NCBI GenBank assembly: GCA_030789695.1 | Contig: CM061132.1 | Span: 29,717,730 to 29,781,729 of the forward strand | Reading direction: 5' to 3' | From: Scilla litardierei | Lineage: Eukaryota > Streptophyta > Magnoliopsida > Asparagales > Asparagaceae | Length of the DNA: 64,000 nucleotides | Shown here: piece after piece, positions 54,905 to 64,000 of the stretch | Layout: each line of letters starts with the position of its first letter | Numbering within the stretch: position 1 is the first letter of the stretch | The notes under the pieces: model-generated | Told to the model about the DNA's origin: nothing | The model's database searches: none | The model's input: only the letters and a program-made list of their open reading frames with translations | Program-made: the position numbers and the translations under genes

Positions 54905-55218
54905 AATCACTGAAACACTTGGTTTCAGTCCTGACAACTTGACAGTTTTGGGACTGAAACCCAGGGTTTCAGCCCATGTAGGGGAAGTAAATAGGGGGCT
55001 GAAACCCAGGGTTTCAGCCCATGTAGGGGATGTAAATAGTGGGCTGAAACCCTGGGTTTCAGCCCCCTAATTCTATGGTTTCGGAGTGGACTGAAGCCAA
55101 GTGTTTGACTTCAATTTTTGGAGACTGAAACCTAGTCTTTAGGGGACTGAAACCCTGGGTTTCAGCCCCTGTAGGGGGGTAATTAGGGGACTGAAACCCA
55201 GGGTTTCAGCCCCTGTAA
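54905..55218. repeat. Palindrome array 2, left block
   Basis: About seven palindromes with arms GGGACTGAAACCC and GGGTTTCAGCCC have linkers such as ATGTAGGGGAAGTAAATA. From about 55076 to 55218 this block is an inverted copy of 62984-63180 on the other side of element D; for example CTGAAGCCAAGTGTTTGACT pairs with GTCAAACAATTGGCTTCAG. It ends at the target duplication TGTAA. Confidence 0.92.
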
Positions 55219-55826
55219 TGTTGGATATGGAAGACGTTTGTACACCCTTGTGGGGGATGTACGAGGGAATATGGACCTCGAACGTCGCGTACACGAAGTC
55301 GTGTGCAAAGGGAATATGTTCCCTTGCGGAGAGGATCTCTGGATGAGTGGGAATGTCGCATTATATATGCATAAGTGCATGCGACATATGGCTAATAAAG
55401 GGGGAATATCTTAAGCTTATGTTGTACCATGCATATGGTACAACTTAAGCTTATAATGTGCCATGTATCATGGTACACCTTAATTAAGTTGTTCCAAAGG
55501 AACAACTTACCCTAAAATAACTACCTTGGGGGCTATAAATAAGACCCAAGGGTAGCCATTTTCCTTACACCTTTTGCATGAAATTCATGCATGCATCTTC
55601 ATCCTAGCGAAGCTCTGCAGAAATATTTCCTCTCCCTCTATCCAAGTTCTTAATCTAAAGTAGAGATTTAGATTGTGGATTTAGTAGCCTTACTCCGTTC
55701 GTGAGTAGACTCGATCCGTCGTGGCGAATCCAAAGGCGAAGTTCGTAGACTACCGTGCCGCGTACGCAAGCGTAAGTCTAAACTTCATATTATCGATCCT
55801 AACTCTGTTTTGGACAGGATCCTTCA
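55219..55826 (+). repeat. 5' LTR of element D
   Basis: The 608-bp LTR starts TGTTGGATATGG and ends GGATCCTTCA. It contains inverted phrases around AACTTAAGCTTATAATG/CTTAAGCTTATGTTG (55409-55460), the pair GTTGTTCC/GGAACAAC (55492-55507), and TATAAATA near 55534. Confidence 0.95.
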
Positions 55827-56344
55827 TTGGTATCAGAGCCATAAGGGTTCGCCCCGGTCAAACCGTCGCCCCGTCGAAACTATGAACGAGTCGTTGTCTT
55901 TTTCACGAATGGGTCTCCTACTATTACGGATATAGTAGGAACGCTTCGTGACGGAGAGAACGCAGCGGTTGTTCTTTTCACGTTAGGGTCTCCTATCATT
56001 ACGGATATGGTAGGAACTCTCCGTGACAGGAAGAACCGACCGTTCACGTAGTATGTTATTTTTTCATTTTTGGCACACGGCCATTAGGAAATAGCTAATT
56101 TCTCGACGAACGGGTGCTTCATCGACGAACGGGTGCTTCATCGAGGAAGATGATGGTAGTTATTTCCATCGGGTAAGAGGAATTTGGTGCATGTGCACCA
56201 TGGCCAAATGGGCTATGAAGGCTATGCACCCCCCCTTCACTTGCGGAGGGGGTTGGCTACGGCCAATAACCACCGGCGACCACCCCATCAAGGGGGAGGA
56301 GTGTGTGCGGCAACCCCATTCAAAGGGGGTGGCCAGCCATGACC

Positions 56345-56622
56345 AAAGGGGCCATGGCCGGCCAATGCCAAATGGCCTTGGCCATGACCGGCCATGGCCA
56401 AGCCATGGCCGGCCTGGCCGGCCCTGGCAGAGGCTAGGGCCGGCCCTGGCAGTGGCCAGGGCCGGTGCCCTGGCCACTGCCAGGGCCGGCCAGGCCCTGG
56501 CCGAGGCCAGGGCGCCGGCCCTGGCCTGGCAGAGGCCAGGGCCAATGCCCTGGCCGGCCAGGGCAGAGGCCCTGGCCGGCCCTTGGCCAAGCCCTGGCCA
56601 GGGCAGAGGCCCTGGCCGGGAA
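56345..56622. repeat. GGCCAGGGCC palindrome block
   Basis: About 280 bp are built almost wholly from GGCC, CCAGGG, CCTGGCC and their complements, with AGAGGC and AGTGGC interruptions. Every frame on both strands is open with Ala/Gly/Pro/Trp-rich repeats, which marks them as composition artefacts. Confidence 0.92.
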
Positions 56623-57002
56623 GAAGTTGCAATTCAAAAAAAATTGGTCGACCAATTTAGTGTTTTTGGTCGACCAATCCGACAGAAGGTCTGGGTCGAT
56701 TGCAAACTTGCCAAATGACCCATACGGGGTAACAAAAGGGCCTTGGTCAAACTCGAATGTGTCGATTAGTCCATACGGGGCTAACCACAGTGCCGACTAG
56801 TTCATACGGGACTAACGTTTTAATGAAGTTTTTTTGGGCTCTACTCCTTGAAGACTAGCCATAGTGCTCTACTTCATGCGAGATTAGCCAAGTCATTGTG
56901 CTCTACTCTACGGAGATTAGCCAATGTACTTATGACGTTGTGCTCTACTCTACGGAGATTAGCCAATGTATTTTGAATTTTTGAAAAATACGTTTTTCAA
57001 AA

Positions 57003-57500
57003 ACGCTTTTCCGCTGCAAAGTACTATAAGAGTACTAACATTTGATAAAGTGAGGGAGAAATATTGAAAGTTACTCTAGATGGTGATTGGAAACATAGTG
57101 AACTTTCCGATTCTAGAGTAACATCTTCAATATTTTTCGAAAGTAACTTATCAAATTATGAATATCATTCCAAGTGGGAGTTGATTTTAGAACTATCCAT
57201 ATGGGATATTCTATTGTCATTTCAAGTGGGAATTATATCTGAAAAATACGTTTTCAAACTCGTTTTTTCCGCTGCTAGTACTATAAGAGTACTATTGTTT
57301 GATAAGTGATGGAGGAATATTGAAGGTTGTTCTAGATGGTGATTGGAATCATAGAGACCTTTTCGATTCTAGAACAACATCTTCAATATTTTTCGAAAGT
57401 AACTTATCAAATATAATATAATTCCAAGTGGGATTTGAATTTTTAGAACTATCCAAATGGGATACTCTATTATCATTTCAAGTGGGAGTTATATTTTAAG
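57003..57500 (+). repeat. Two-copy repeat of about 250 bp in the leader of element D
   Basis: The sequence from AGTACTATAAGAGTACTA to TTTCAAGTGGGA occurs twice (about 57018-57235 and 57277-57490), diverged at scattered positions. Within each copy, TTACTCTAGATGGTGATTGG and later GATTCTAGAGTAACATC form complementary segments, as do AATATTGAA and TTCAATATT, so each unit can fold into a long hairpin. Confidence 0.8.
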
Positions 57501-57565
57501 AATTTTTATGCAATGTTTTGATCGAACCTTCGGTTTTGTGTCTTTTGCAGCATTTTAAAAGTAAA

Positions 57566-58492
57566 ATGTCTTCCGCTTCAAAGAATATCGTCGCTGAGTT
57601 AAACAAAGGTGAAAAACTCAACGGCGATAATTACAAACTTTGGTCCATTAAGATACAATACGTTTTAGAGGAGCAAGAAGTGCTCGAAACTCTAAAGAAC
57701 GTAATGATTGAACCCGAGTTGGGCACTACGGCCCAACACCGACGAGACAAGGAAGCTTTTGATGCTTGGTCTCGGAAGAACAAGATAGCGCGCATTACGT
57801 TATTAAGCAGTATGGCTGATGACATAATGCGCATCTTCCGAGAACATGACCTAGCCATGGACATATGGTCCAAGCTAGAGGAGAAGTTCGGTGGCACATC
57901 GGTGTCCAAACTTCGCTCCTTAACTATAAGGTTCGATTCATATAAGAAATGTCCAGATCATTCCATGGGGAAACATCTGCGACATATGACGAACCTTATC
58001 TCGGAGTTAAAGGATGCAGGTCATGTGCTCACAGATGAGCAACAAATCCAAGCAGTCATACGTTCCCTACCAAATGGGTGGGATCAGATGAAGATGCATC
58101 TCACTCATAATGAGTGCATCAAGACCTTCAACGATGTTTCCAAGCACCTCGAATTAGAGGAAGAGCGGCTTGCGGCTGCCAAGCCAAGTGCAGAAGTGCA
58201 CATGGTTGCTAGTTCCTCACACGGGGGAAAGAAACGTAAAGATCGTTCGAAGTCTTTTAATGAACGTAATAAGCAACCTGAGTCTACCAAGGAACCCAAA
58301 CATAAGGGTGGGCTCAAGAAATGGCACAAGAAGAAAGACTTGAAAAGGATCAAGTGCTTCAAGTGTAACAAGCTCGGTCACTATGCTCGTTCGTGTACGA
58401 GTGAAAGTGACGAGGTAACTTGTAATACTAGTTACATATGTGTTTCTAGTTCACTATTTCTTGTGGAATCTAATCCATTTTGGGATAATTGA
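57566..58492 (+). CDS. Gag of element D
   Basis: The 308-residue frame starts at the ATG at 57566; an upstream in-frame ATG at 57518 lies in leader sequence. The copia Gag (UBN2-type) fold is shown by LNGDNYKLWSIKIQYVLEEQ, AWSRKNKIARITLLSSM, DIWSKLEEKFGG, MGKHLRHMTNLISELKDAG and IQAVIRSLPNGWDQMK. A Lys-rich linker follows, then the knuckle CFKCNKLGHYARSC. The last residues overlap the protease frame, which lies in another frame from 58440. Gag is the only open gene of this element, so particles could form but enzymes would have to come from elsewhere. Confidence 0.88.
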   Translation: MSSASKNIVAELNKGEKLNGDNYKLWSIKIQYVLEEQEVLETLKNVMIEPELGTTAQHRRDKEAFDAWSRKNKIARITLLSSMADDIMRIFREHDLAMDIWSKLEEKFGGTSVSKLRSLTIRFDSYKKCPDHSMGKHLRHMTNLISELKDAGHVLTDEQQIQAVIRSLPNGWDQMKMHLTHNECIKTFNDVSKHLELEEERLAAAKPSAEVHMVASSSHGGKKRKDRSKSFNERNKQPESTKEPKHKGGLKKWHKKKDLKRIKCFKCNKLGHYARSCTSESDEVTCNTSYICVSSSLFLVESNPFWDN

Positions 58493-61317
58493 TTCAGGTG
58501 CCACCGACCACATAGCAAAGGACAGACGGTCCTTCGTGGAGTATCACCGGATACCCCAAGGAATGAAGTGGATCAATGTAGGAAACAACACACGTGTTGA
58601 AGTGAAAGGTGTTGGGAATTGCAAGCTAGACTTGGACAACGGCCACACTCTCCTACTTTATGATGTTCTCTTCATTCCATATATTCAAAGGAATATTAAT
58701 ACTGTGGTCAATTTAATGGGTCTTGGTTATAATTGGTTCCTTCATGATTGTAATATGGACCTATTTTGTAATAATTCCTTTATTGGTACTGGGTTTGGAT
58801 TTCAAAGGATTTATTGTAATAAGTACAATGTATTTCCTCATGTAATGAAAATTTCCTAGTGACAAATTCTTTGACTAATGAGTCTAATATAATTTGTTGG
58901 CACACAAGGCTTGGTCATATTGGACCAATGCATATAGATAGACTTGCCAAACGTGGCCTTCTATCCAATGTTTCAAAGGTTGAAATGTCGACCTGCGAAC
59001 ATTGCCTTGTGAGGAAATCTTGTCGCAAGCCGTGTGGAACCGGCACAAAGGCCAAGGTTCCATTACAGCTTATCCATTCGGACATATGTGGTCCGATGAA
59101 TGTCAAGACAAGACGCGGGAAGTCCTATTTTTCATCACTTTTATTTGATGATTTCACCCGATTCGGTCATATCTATTTGATATCCCACAAAAGTGAAAGC
59201 ACTAAACCTGCTTTAAAAACTATATGAGTTTAGTGGAGAATCAATTAGATCGCAAGATTAAGGTCGTGCGAACCGATAGGGGCGGTGAATATCAATCAAC
59301 AAGTTTAAATGAACTTTTGTGATGAAAAAGGCATATTACATCAGGTATCTATGCCTTATACTCCTCAACAAATTGGTGTTGCAGAAAGGAGGAATAGGAC
59401 TTTAATGAAAATTAGTCCGATCAATCATGGCGCAAGCTAACTTGCTAATCACCTTTTGGGGTGATGCATTATTGACGGCCGCTTTCATTTTGAACCGCGT
59501 ACCCTCGAAATCAGTTAGCTCCACTCCTTATGAGTTGTGGAACCAAAGGTCTCCTCACTTAAACATTTTGAAACCTTGGGGTTGTGCATCCTACGCACAT
59601 ATTTCCTCCCATAAGTATGGCAAACTTGGGCCAAAGGGAAGGAAATGTATCTTTATACGATACGCAGAAAACTCCAAAGGTTATGTTTTATGTTAGTCAG
59701 GAAGACAATGGTGGGCCAATTGAGTTTGAGTCGAGGGATGTCACTTTCTTGGAAAAAACAAGTTTCCAAGACAGGGCGAGATAAGTCAGGACTTATCTCT
59801 ATTTTGAGATTTATGATCAAGAAGGATTACCTCATTCGAGTGGGAGAATTCTTGGTGAAAACGAAAATACGTTACAACCTTCACCAATGGATTATACGAA
59901 TGACGATTATCCTATTCCATACGGGAATAATGATCCAAGTGGGAGCAATTCTAACGACATTCCAAGTGGGAGTGATATTAGAATTGATCTAAATTCGAGT
60001 CAACAAGGACTTGAAGAATCTCAAATACAACGTAGTAGTCGTAAAAGGTTGGCTCCTCTAAGATTTGAGGATGAATTTCCGCAAACCTTTATGACTTTAC
60101 TACAAGATGATGACAAGCCTGCTACTTTCAAACAGGCCGCATCATGCCCTGCGAAAGACAAATGGATGGAAGCGATGAAGGAGGAATTGAAATCCATGAA
60201 AGTTAACCAAGTCTGGGACTTAGTTAAACTTACCCAGAGGACATAGAGCAATTGGGAACAAATGGGTTCTCAAGATCAAGCATAAGGCTGATGGCTCTAT
60301 TGACAGATATAAAGCTCGCCTTGTCGCGAAAGGTTTTACGCAACAGGAAGGGATAGACTACGAAGAGACCTTCTCACCTGTTGTGCGTTTTACCTTGATT
60401 CGCATGATTCTGGCAATGGTAGCTTGCTTATACCTCGAATTACATCAGATGGATGTAAAGACTTGCCTTTCTCAATGGAGAATTGGACGAGGAAATCTAT
60501 ATGGAACAACCAACAGGGTTTGTTAAAGAAGGAAACGAACATAAGGTTTGTAAACTTCGTAAATCCATATATGGTCTTAAATAATCCTCGAGGCAATGGT
60601 ATATACAATTTCAAGAAGTTGTCTTATCAAATGGATTTTCCATGCTTGATGAAGATAACTACGTATATATCAAGAGGATTAAAAGCAAGCATGTTAATAT
60701 GTCTCTATATGTAGATGACATTTTAATAACCAGAAAAAGACAAGTGCTTTGTGATGGATATCAAGGCTTGACTTTCATCAGTTTTGAGATGAAAGACATG
60801 GGGAAGCCACATATATCCTTGGAATTAAGATTTCAAGGAATCGTTCGAAGAAACTTCTTTCTCTTTCACAAGAGACTTATATAAAGAAGGTCCTAGAACG
60901 ATTTAATATGCAGGACTGCAAGTCCATTGATATTCATATAAGCATATGCGATAATTTATATCTGGAATCGTGTCCAAAGAACCAAAAGGATAAGGAAATT
61001 ATGGAAAAAGTTCCATATTCCAGTGCAGTTGATAGTCTTATGTACGCTATGGTGTGTACGAGACCGGACATCTGTTTTTGCCGTTGGAAATGGTAAGCAG
61101 TTACCAATCCAACCCAGGGCAAGAACACTGGAAAGCGGTTAAGAGGATAATGCAGTATCTTAAAGGAACTGCAGATTTGCAAAAGACTATGATAAAACCA
61201 AGAAGGTAGACATAAGGTACATATCTACGCATGAGATGATAGAGGATCAGCTTACGAAAGCGAACCCCAGAAATGTGTTTTATAAACACTTATCATCCCA
61301 AGGATTGCGTATGAGCT
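58440..61317 (+). pseudogene. Pol of element D, frameshifted and lacking the RNase H core
   Basis: Pieces in order: protease (58440-58859, IDSGATDHIAKD, VLFIPYIQRN); GAG-pre-integrase and integrase start (58859-59227, CWHTRLGHIGP, LIHSDICGPMNV); integrase core in shifted frames (RTDRGGEY near 59260-59290); integrase C-terminal part (59427-59696); RT start (59887-60246, WMEAMKEELKSMKVNQVWDL; then [20 protein letters not shown] after 60300); RT catalytic YVDDILI (about 60706-60726); then RIMQYLKGTADL (61142-61180), which jumps almost directly to DIRYISTHEMIEDQLTKANP (61207-61266). The RNase H catalytic core that belongs between these two phrases is missing. Several frameshifts and stops exclude a functional polyprotein. 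Confidence 0.87.
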
Positions 61318-62370
61318 GAGTTGTACCAATATATATTCCCATGTCTAAGAAAGATCAAATTTAATAAAAGAATAAGTTCTTTTTCAAACATTGCATATGA
61401 ATTTCTTAAGAAATGTTTGTGTACATTTTTGAAATCTCAGCTGAATTGTGTGTATGTCGGACAGATAAAGGTTGGCTCTCTCACATGAGCAACCGCCTTA
61501 TCTTATCAGATGGATAAGATAGAGATGAGACTAGTTTAAAGTCAAAATCATTAGACGAATGATTTAGAGTCATGACTTAAACAAGATAGTCGAATGAAAG
61601 ATCTGCATCATATGGATGCTTACAAAAGATCTGAGATCTGTATCACAAGGATATTTGAAAGAGATCTCGTAGGATTTTTTAAATCCTATCTGTCTTATGC
61701 AGGATGAGAGTCCGTGAATATTTCACGAGTAGTAAAGGGACTCAAAAAGATAGGCACTGTGGTGTCTGATCTTTTCATCCGTACAACATCATTAAGACAT
61801 ACTCTCCCTGGGAAAGGAGTGATGTTATAATACGTGTTCATACCACGTATGCATTTCGACCACTGAGTTAGTAGCAATAGTGTTTGCTATTATGTGAGAC
61901 TCAAAGGCCATACGGGTCTTAACTCTTACCCTCAAGGACTCCAATTGGTTCCTTTAGATTTGACGAGATGATCGCTATCTTAGCGTGTTACTTATGGGCT
62001 ATGATAATTCGGCTCGGCGGGGCACGTTAGAAAAGCGAATCAAGTCAAGATCAGAAGGTTCGCAAGAAGAGGAAGATTGATTTCATATTCACATTTGGAC
62101 TTTAATGATTCAAAGCTGGCCAGCCAATTGTGATCCAGATGGGATTCAATTGTTGAATATAAAGTATAAGAAATGTGAAGAAATAATCTAGGGTAAAGCA
62201 TGCGTTGAACTACTCAACTTTGCACCTTCGAGGTCGTTGTGTATCTCTAACAAGTGCACAACAACAGACTCTACGCGCATGACGGTCGCACGGTCTATTT
62301 CTCGGTATGATAGATGAAAGAACTAAGAGAAAGACGTTCTCTTACAATTCCCTCAAGTGTGAGTGGGAGA
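61318..62370 (+). other. 3' noncoding part of element D
   Basis: About 1 kb lies between pol and the 3' LTR with no credible gene. GATCTGCATCATATGGATG and GATCTGTATCACAAGGATA (61600-61652) are a short imperfect repeat. It ends in the purine-rich GAGTGGGAGA at 62361-62370. Confidence 0.5.
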
Positions 62371-62978
62371 TGTTGGATATGGAAGACGTTTGTACACCCT
62401 TGTGGGGGATGTACGAGGGAATACGGACCTCGAACGTCGCGTACACGAAGTCGTGTGCAAAGGGAATATGTTCCCTTGCGGAGAGGATCTCTGGATGAGT
62501 GGGAATGTCGCATTATATATGCATAAGTGCATGCGACATATGGCTAATAAAGGGGGAATATCTTAAGCTTATGTTGTACCATGCATATGGTACAACTTAA
62601 GCTTATAATGTGCCATGTATCATGGTACACCTTAATTAAGTTGTTCCAAAGGAACAACTTACCCTAAAATAACTACCTTGGGGGCTATAAATAAGACCCA
62701 AGGGTAGCCATTTTCCTTACGCCTTTTGCATGAAATTCATGCATGCATCTTCATCCTAGCGAAGCTCTGCAGAAATATTTCCTCTCCCTCTATCCAAGTT
62801 CTTAATCTAAAGTAGAGATTTAGATTGTGGATTTAGTAGCCTTACTCCGTTCGTGAGTAGACTCGATCCGTCGTGGCGAATCCGAAGGCGAAGTTCGTAG
62901 ACTACCGTGCCGCGTACGCAAGCGTAAGTCTAAACTTCATATTATCGATCCTAACTCTGTTTTGGACAGGATCCTTCA
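62371..62978 (+). repeat. 3' LTR of element D
   Basis: This is a 608-bp copy of 55219-55826, identical in length. The three differences noticed are A/G near 62434, A/G near 62717 and A/G near 62883. Followed by TGTAA, the target duplication. Confidence 0.95.
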
Positions 62979-64000
62979 TGTAATTACCCCCCTACAGGGG
63001 CTGAAACCCTGGGTTTCGGTCCCCTAATTCCCCCCCCCCTACAGGGGCTGAAACCCTGGGTTTCAGTCCCCTAATTACCCCCCCTATAGGGGTTGAAACC
63101 CTGGGTTTCAGTCCCCTAAAGACTAGGTTTCAGTCTCCAAAAATTGAAGTCAAACAATTGGCTTCAGTCCACTCCGAAACATTGAAATTCATGCTGTTGT
63201 GTGATCAAATTGCAGCTGGAAATAGATAAACATGGTGGATAACATATCTAATTTAGACGAGCTTTCCACCTGAGCATATGCTTCAATAGTGTCTTCATAT
63301 TTGCTCGAGGTCGAAAACCCAAGTGTTTGACCTTTTGAATTTTTTTCAAAAAATTCAAAAGTTTCGAAGTAGACTGAAACCAAGTGTTTGAATTCAATTT
63401 TTTGGAGACTGAAACCGAGGGTTTTAGCCCCTGTTTGGTCAGTACTTAGGGGGACTGAAACCCTGGGTTTCAGCCCCTGTAGGGGAAGTATATAGGGGGA
63501 CTAAAACCTATGGTTTCAGCCCCTGTAGGGGAAGTAATTAGGGGGACTGAAACCCAGGGTTTCAGCCCCTGTAGGGGAAGTTTATAGGGGGACTGAAACC
63601 CTGGGTTTCAGCCTCTGTAGGGGAAGTAATTAGGGGGACTGAAACTCTGGGTTTCAGCCCCTGTAGGGGAAGTATATAGGGGACTGAAACGCAGGGTTTC
63701 AGCCCCCCTAATTACTTCCCCTACAGGGGCTGAAACCCTCGGTTTCAGTCCCCCTATATACTTTCCCTACAGGGGCTGAAACACTGGGTTTCAGCCCCCC
63801 TAATTACTCCCCTACAGGGGCTGAAACCCAGGGTTTCAGCCCCCTATATACTTCCCCTACAGGGGCTGAAACCCAGGGTTTCAGCCCCCCTATATACTTC
63901 CCCTACAGGGGCTGAAACCCTGGGTTTCAGTCCCCCTAATTACTTCCCCTACAGGGGCTGAAATCCTGGGTTTCAGCCCCCTAATTACTTCCCCTACAGG
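62979..64000. repeat. Palindrome array 2, right block (runs off the window)
   Basis: About 17 palindromes with arms GGGCTGAAACCC and GGGTTTCAG(C/T)CCC have linkers TGTAGGGGAAGTATATAGG or the complement. Linker orientation is forward up to about 63690 and reversed afterwards, giving a second inverted axis there. 62984-63180 mirrors 55076-55218. Between about 63182 and 63360 is a non-palindromic island with one short minus-strand frame (to 63189) that I do not recognise. The array continues beyond 64000. Confidence 0.93.

Larger units (their letters stand above)
55827..57565 (+). other. Leader of element D with three repeat families
   Basis: After the primer site, a pair of repeats around ACGGATATAGTAGGAAC (55897-56040) is followed by a GC-rich palindromic block (56345-56622). 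Next come short repeats such as TGTGCTCTACTCTACGGAGA (56897 onward) and a two-copy repeat of about 250 bp (57003-57500), each copy itself containing inverted segments. No coding is credible in this leader. Confidence 0.65.
55219..62978 (+). mobile_element. Element D: Ty1/copia with near-identical LTRs and broken pol
   Basis: 608-bp LTRs at 55219-55826 and 62371-62978 bound the element, with the duplication TGTAA at 55214-55218 and 62979-62983. The primer site TGGTATCAGAGCC (55828-55840) matches tRNA-iMet, and GAGTGGGAGA precedes the 3' LTR. Gag is open. Pol has many frameshifts, and most of RNase H is missing. I find only three LTR differences by eye (near 55282, 55565 and 55731), so the copy is very young although it encodes no working enzymes. 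Confidence 0.95.

Noticed and set aside
56160..56800. Ala/Gly/Pro/Trp-rich frames on both strands in the GGCC block
   Set aside because: All six frames are open because the sequence consists of GGCC/CCAGGG units; this is compositional, not coding.
62307..62566. Short frames at the start of element D's LTR (also 55183-55380)
   Set aside because: They partly duplicate between the LTRs, overlap one another in several frames, and have no coding signature.
52554..64000. CRISPR-like array
   Set aside because: Units are palindromes with repeated, not unique, linkers, linker orientation alternates, and the setting is a plant nuclear genome with no cas genes. This is not CRISPR.
1..64000. tRNA and rRNA genes
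   Set aside because: I looked for tRNA-like cloverleaf boxes near the primer-site sequences. The only matches are the short primer-binding complements (2340, 4864, 27030, 28105, 55828), not full tRNA genes. No rRNA sequence was recognised.

Overview
The window comes from an angiosperm nuclear genome. The evidence is nested LTR retrotransposons of plant lineages (Tat/Athila-like and Tekay-like Ty3/gypsy, several Ty1/copia), a plant L1-type LINE with DUF4283/zf-CCHC ORF1, a PIF/Harbinger-like MITE and a fragment of a plant cell-wall gene (polygalacturonase-1 beta/BURP family). I cannot name the species. I find no intact host gene; almost every long reading frame belongs to a mobile element.

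Layout. (1) 1-664: truncated, frameshifted PG1-beta-like fragment, minus strand. (2) 1413-1493: short foldback hairpin. (3) 2340-2818: remnant of an older LTR element with a tRNA-iMet-type primer site. It was hit by a Tat-like element now reduced to a solo LTR (2824-3076 plus 14941-16358, target duplication CCTTG). Inside that solo LTR sits element A (3077-14935, duplication GTCAC), a complete but non-autonomous element with gag-protease and a second large ORF, and no reverse transcriptase or integrase. (4) 17040-27689: minus-strand copia remnant E, split by copia element B (17285-26062, duplication GATTT). (5) 27690-28103: LTR and primer site of another element, G, whose interior is split by a MITE (28689-29511, duplication TAA) and by element F. 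(6) 29705-45856: element F, a decayed minus-strand copia relative of B. It contains element C (32339-41918, duplication GTAGT), a young, almost fully open Tekay-type gypsy element with an apparent intron between gag and pol. (7) About 46.1-51.9 kb: minus-strand LINE. (8) 52.55-64.0 kb: a foldback-like region made of three palindrome-array blocks, carrying a FAR1-like fragment and a plant-mobile-domain-like gene. Copia element D (55219-62978, duplication TGTAA) is inserted at the symmetry axis of one inverted pair.

How the parts relate. Element A can move only with enzymes from a relative. Element C appears able to supply its own Gag, protease, RT, RNase H and integrase. Element D has broken coding but nearly identical LTRs, so it was probably mobilised in trans. 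The least expected feature is how much of the window is short palindromes. Arrays or clusters of GC-rich inverted repeats lie upstream of TATA-like boxes in the LTRs of A, C and the solo LTR, and upstream of a second TATA-like box inside A. G/C palindromes fill the leaders of B, D and F, and over 2 kb of 52.5-64 kb is almost wholly palindromic.
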